NCBI RefSeq assembly: GCF_017329605.1
Contig: NZ_JAFMTY010000004.1
Span: 95,237-159,236 of the forward strand
Origin: Alicyclobacillus fructus
GTDB taxonomy: Bacteria > Bacillota > Bacilli > Alicyclobacillales > Alicyclobacillaceae
DNA length: 64,000 nt
Reading direction: 5' to 3'
Made by a program: the position numbers and the translations under genes. Positions 61,271-64,000 of this stretch are shown one piece after another. Position 1 is the stretch's first letter. Each line of letters opens with the position of its first letter. The notes under the pieces were generated by a model that saw only the letters and a list, made by a program, of their open reading frames with translations, was not told the origin of the DNA and made no database searches.

Positions 61271-61329
61271 TACGGGATGTGGGGCTCTTCTCGACCTCGC
61301 CTTTGCCCCTACGAAAACTTGACACGGAA

Positions 61330-61338
61330 CAGCCGTGG
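61330..61338. repeat. Right target-site duplication of the ISLre2 element
   Basis: CAGCCGTGG, same as 59685-59693. It marks the point where the original intergenic region resumes. Confidence 0.75.
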
Positions 61339-61351
61339 TTCGACCGTATGA

Positions 61352-61377
61352 AAGTCTATGCAAAATCGCATAGACTT
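61352..61377 (+). promoter_or_regulatory. Probable activator site (UAS) for the sigma-54 promoter
   Basis: AAGTCTATGC (61352-61361) and GCATAGACTT (61368-61377) are perfect inverted repeats around AAAATC. It lies about 160 bases upstream of the -24/-12 site, the usual distance for enhancer-binding proteins. A weaker related site may lie at 61443-61466 (TTATGCG/CGCATGG arms). The gap 61271-61593 holds no gene. Confidence 0.65.
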
Positions 61378-61536
61378 ATTCATTTTTGAATAAAAGAGAA
61401 CGTTACTGATGATGCGAAACTCAGCATGCGTCATGAAATCTCCATGCGCATTCGCATAACTGTCCGTCGGCTAAATTGCCCTAGGTAATAGCTAATCGCT
61501 TAGTCGAGGAACGCACTCTGCCCCTCTGATATGGGT

Positions 61537-61552
61537 TGGAACAATTCTTGCT
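61537..61552 (+). promoter_or_regulatory. Sigma-54 promoter of the ureohydrolase gene
   Basis: TGGAACA-ATTC-TTGCT fits -24/-12 with GG (61538-61539) and GC (61550-61551) ten bases apart. It shares TTGGAAC and TTGCTT with the promoter at 56580, so both are probably targets of the adjacent activator. Confidence 0.82.
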
Positions 61553-61593
61553 TCAGAATGTTCTGTGATGACCATACATTTGGAGGGATATTC

Positions 61594-62580
61594 GTGCCAA
61601 AATACTTGCCTAGAGACTCGTTCTTGACCCCTCGCTTCTGCGGTGTTCGAACATTTATGAGGCTGCCCCTCGTGGAGGATCTTGCCCCGGATATCGACTT
61701 CGCGATAATCGGCATTCCATTTGACGGTGGTCAATCCTATCGTTCCGGCGCACGTTTTGGGCCGGAAGCGATTCGTGATGCGTCCATCCTGTTACGACCG
61801 TTCAATCAAGAACAAAAAATACCTATATTTGATTATATTTCAGGTGTAGACTATGGCGATTGCCCTGTGGTCCCCGGGTACATCGCGGAAACTTATCAAA
61901 AAGTTGAGACCGCACTCCAACCCGTGGTGGATCGTGGCGTTATCCCGGTCGTCCTCGGAGGAGATCACTCCATCACGCTGGCGGAACTGCGCGCCCTTCA
62001 TCGGTGTCACGGCCCTTTGGGCTTGGTGCACTTCGATTCGCATTCTGACACTTGGGACGCTTACTTCGGACAGAAATATAATCACGGAACCACCTTCCGG
62101 CGAGCTGTCGAAGAAGGGCTGCTAGATCCGGGCCGCGTCATTCAGGTAGGCATGCGAGGCCCGCTCTACGGCGCTGAAGACTTAAATGCGGCGCGCGAAC
62201 TAGGCTTTGAAGTTTGCACCACATCCGATCTACGGCGCATTGGATTTGAGGACATGGTGGAAAAGATCAAAGCGCGTGTCCTACCTGGACCTGTCTTCCT
62301 TTCATTTGATATCGACTTTGTCGATCCCGCTTTCGCCCCCGGAACCGGCACGCCTGAGGTGGGAGGAGTAACGTCATGGGAAGCCTTAGAACTTGTCCGT
62401 GGGCTCCGAGGCATCCCGTTCATTGGATTTGACCTCGTGGAGGTCTTGCCCTCGTACGATCACGCCCAAGTGACATCTCTTCTAGCTGCCAATATCGTTT
62501 ACGAATTCCTTACACTGATTGCTATCGCCAAACAAGAAAGGAGCGCATGTGTACCATGTCCTTCAATTCCGTCGGTCTGA
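61594..62580 (+). CDS. Agmatinase/guanidinobutyrase-type ureohydrolase
   Basis: A 328-residue manganese ureohydrolase, releasing urea from a guanidino compound. Metal ligands: GGDHSIT (His), HFDSHSDTWD (Asp, His, Asp) and SFDIDFVDP (two Asp); FAPGTGTPE is the family ending. Agmatinase, guanidinobutyrase and proclavaminate amidinohydrolase share these. GTG 61594 is seven bases after TGGAGGGA; an in-frame ATG at 61531 lies upstream of the sigma-54 start of transcription and cannot be used. The arginine decarboxylase at 39.8 kb could supply agmatine. Confidence 0.9.
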   Translation: MPKYLPRDSFLTPRFCGVRTFMRLPLVEDLAPDIDFAIIGIPFDGGQSYRSGARFGPEAIRDASILLRPFNQEQKIPIFDYISGVDYGDCPVVPGYIAETYQKVETALQPVVDRGVIPVVLGGDHSITLAELRALHRCHGPLGLVHFDSHSDTWDAYFGQKYNHGTTFRRAVEEGLLDPGRVIQVGMRGPLYGAEDLNAARELGFEVCTTSDLRRIGFEDMVEKIKARVLPGPVFLSFDIDFVDPAFAPGTGTPEVGGVTSWEALELVRGLRGIPFIGFDLVEVLPSYDHAQVTSLLAANIVYEFLTLIAIAKQERSACVPCPSIPSV

Positions 62581-62930
62581 GACACGACAGTGTCAATTTT
62601 GTGGAGACCGTCGCTCTCTCAGCGGCGGTCATGGCGCCTTCGGCTTCTATGGCGCTGAATGTGTCATTGATCGGGGGGTTGGTAGGAGCTTCTGTGTGCC
62701 TTCCGTTCCTCCTGGCCGCGATCATTACGCTTGGCATGTCGATTTCCATCATCCATTTTAACAAGATATATCCAAACAGCGGTTCACTATATTCGTTTAC
62801 CAAGGTCGGGCTTGGGCGAACTCTGTCCTTGGTATCAGGATGGTCCCTGTATTTGGCGTACTTGACACTTGTGCAGGCGCTATGCAGTTGCTGTATGAAG
62901 TTGGATTGTGAACATTTTATGAAATGTTAA
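62556..62930 (+). pseudogene. APC-family permease, truncated after about 105 residues
   Basis: The N-terminus is normal for an amino acid/polyamine permease: after V-N-F-V-E-T-V-A-L-S it shows S-A-S-M-A-L-N-V, two to three membrane helices and G-S-L-Y-S-F-T-K-V-G-L-G. After about Y-L-T-L-V-Q-A-L the sequence turns into Cys-rich nonsense and stops at 62930, where the IS4-like element begins. A permease should have about 450 residues. AAAGGAG precedes ATG 62547/62556. It probably imported the substrate of the upstream enzymes before the insertion. Confidence 0.78.
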
Positions 62931-62973
62931 TGAAACCATCGAAAAACACTTGACTTTTGAAAAACACCCTAAC

Positions 62974-63014
62974 AATCGCCGAGGAGGCACCTAACTGCCT
63001 ATCTCTCAGCGATT
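62974..63014 (+). promoter_or_regulatory. Hairpin before the IS4-like transposase
   Basis: AATCGCCGAG and CTCAGCGATT (one mismatch) enclose a second stem AGGCA/TGCCT. The GAGGAGG in its left arm is a ribosome-site-like sequence that would be hidden. The transposase ATG follows 12 bases on. Confidence 0.5.
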
Positions 63015-63026
63015 CGGGTGTGAAGT

Positions 63027-64000
63027 ATGGCTCGTTTATGTAAACCAGAGTTCAAGGAGCTTTCGTCTTTCAGCAATGTCGGTGGCGCCCCTGTTCTACG
63101 TACACTGTGGGATCGGTTCGACCTTTCGTTGCTCTTGTCCCAGTCGGGGATCTTCAAAGTCCGTGGCGTCGCCACCTGGGTTCTGGCGTTCCTCTACGTC
63201 GTTGGGCTCATTAACCGCTGTCCGTCCGTCAATGCACTGGCCACGTTCTTCAACAAAGACGGCCTCTTGCAGCGCATGCTGGGCATCCAAAAGGTGACCC
63301 AATCCACCCTCAGCCGCTTCCTGACGGGATTTTCCCAATGGGACACATTCAACGAAAAACGGACCTCTCGCCTTCAGGAAGATCCAGATACGGCTCTGGC
63401 AGACGGAGACGTGCTTGCGCTCGACGATACGCATGCCCCACACCCATACGCCAAGGGGATCCCGTTTCTCTACTGGCTCTACGACAGTTCGAACAAAGTG
63501 TACACATGGGCGATGAACATCGTGGCGCTGCACGCCGTCCGCAGCAATGGGGTTGAATATCCATGGTCGTACGCCATCTGGACGAAACCCGAAAACGACA
63601 CCGACAAGAAGCAGTCAAAACTGGACCTCGCATGGAGAATGCTCCTGGCTGTCCGAAAACAGGTGACGTGCCGCTTGTGGGTGGTCATGGATCGCTGGTA
63701 TTTCAGCAAACCATTCCTGCTCCAGTGTGAATCAGAGAACTTTGATTGGGTCACGAAGGCCAAACGGAACATGCAGCTATTCCGCCGCATGATTGAACCC
63801 GGCACCGGACGTGAGCGCTTTGTTCCAATACGTCCTCGAGACCTCATTCGGGAGGTCTATCCGCTGCTCATGGCGCAAGGGAACGTGGATGTCGCCTCTG
63901 CCGCCTGTGAAAACATCTACGTGAAGATGCCAAAGACCTCAGTGAATCGACGGGGCGAGCCATGTACGAAAATGAAATACACACCGGTCGCCGCAGTCGT
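63027..64000 (+). CDS. IS4-like DDE transposase (3' end outside window)
   Basis: The frame from ATG 63027 stays open to the window edge, at least 324 residues. L-A-L-D-D-T-H-A-P-H-P carries a likely first catalytic Asp and V-V-M-D-R-W-Y-F the second, in the pattern of IS4/IS701-type transposases; F-D-W-V-T-K-A-K-R-N follows. It begins about 100 bases after the truncated permease frame, consistent with the insertion that cut that gene. The left terminal repeat could not be located precisely. The catalytic Glu would lie beyond the window. Confidence 0.82.
   Translation, partial: MARLCKPEFKELSSFSNVGGAPVLRTLWDRFDLSLLLSQSGIFKVRGVATWVLAFLYVVGLINRCPSVNALATFFNKDGLLQRMLGIQKVTQSTLSRFLTGFSQWDTFNEKRTSRLQEDPDTALADGDVLALDDTHAPHPYAKGIPFLYWLYDSSNKVYTWAMNIVALHAVRSNGVEYPWSYAIWTKPENDTDKKQSKLDLAWRMLLAVRKQVTCRLWVVMDRWYFSKPFLLQCESENFDWVTKAKRNMQLFRRMIEPGTGRERFVPIRPRDLIREVYPLLMAQGNVDVASAACENIYVKMPKTSVNRRGEPCTKMKYTPVAAV

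Larger units (their letters stand above)
59694..61329 (+). mobile_element. ISLre2-family insertion sequence (1636 bp, apparently complete)
   Basis: Bounded by the 9-bp direct repeat CAGCCGTGG. The first 25 bases and the reverse complement of the last 25 agree at 16 positions, sharing AAGTTT and GTAGG. It contains one intact transposase gene with a structured leader. It has split the regulator gene from the ureohydrolase gene without damaging either. Confidence 0.8.

Overview
The window looks like a chromosomal segment of a GC-rich, endospore-forming member of the Bacilli, most like Alicyclobacillus. This rests on the gene set: homologues of Bacillus subtilis YtrH/YtrI, YfhH, YwqA/YwqB, YmfF/YmfH, YwhD, YwfO, YunC, YuiD and YutE, MurT-GatD, a Gram-positive type LexA box, a c-di-AMP riboswitch and many GTG/TTG starts. 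It also rests on base composition. The species is an inference. About 50 kb is orderly core genome; the last 14 kb is a mosaic of insertion-sequence scars, phage-like genes and a sigma-54 controlled catabolic cluster.

Bases 1-14.6 kb hold the end of nicotinate phosphoribosyltransferase, ispH, an APC-family permease behind a long leader, an M24 peptidase, yfhH, the sporulation pair ytrH-ytrI, the SNF2 helicase/SWIM protein pair, and then an operon that two LexA boxes place under SOS control: a catalytically dead Y-family polymerase (ImuB-like), a small DUF6504-like protein and an error-prone DnaE2-type polymerase. This is a mutasome-like cassette with no ImuA beside it. Bases 14.6-31.5 kb carry a PLD-like lipoprotein, a PAP2 phosphatase, a cupredoxin without its copper cysteine, OsmC, HIT, D-amino acid transaminase, a MazG-like protein, endonuclease IV, an MFS permease, two M16 peptidase homologues, thrC-thrB, the murT-gatD-nudix operon, and Spx-like and 2',5' RNA ligase-like genes.

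Bases 31.5-50.2 kb include two SEDS glycosyltransferases (FtsW- and RodA-like), several secreted envelope proteins (SpoIID-like, 3D domain, NlpC/P60 under a c-di-AMP riboswitch, a tandem-repeat protein), ywhD, arginine decarboxylase, bcp, an A-type Fe-S carrier, an HD phosphohydrolase, DedA, M42 peptidase and two Nudix proteins. Gene pairs repeatedly converge with overlapping 3' ends.

Bases 50.2-56.6 kb contain a decayed IS with recognisable ends, tRNA-Gly(GCC), tRNA-Ser(UGA), a decayed IS3-family element, and a phage-like block: RusA resolvase, P-loop kinase with a LexA box, small protein, DEDDh exonuclease fused to a DUF3820-like domain, an unknown gene whose leader carries three closely spaced DnaA-box sequences, and a sigma-region-4 protein. 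A second IS3 end in inverted orientation and a second copy of the other IS end close this block.

Bases 56.6-62.9 kb hold an aldehyde dehydrogenase, a PAS-AAA+-Fis regulator and an agmatinase-like ureohydrolase. Both enzyme genes have near-perfect sigma-54 (-24/-12) promoters, and the ureohydrolase promoter has an upstream perfect inverted repeat suited to be the activator site. An ISLre2-type element with a 9-bp target duplication sits between regulator and ureohydrolase. The permease gene that follows is cut short before an IS4-like transposase that runs off the window.
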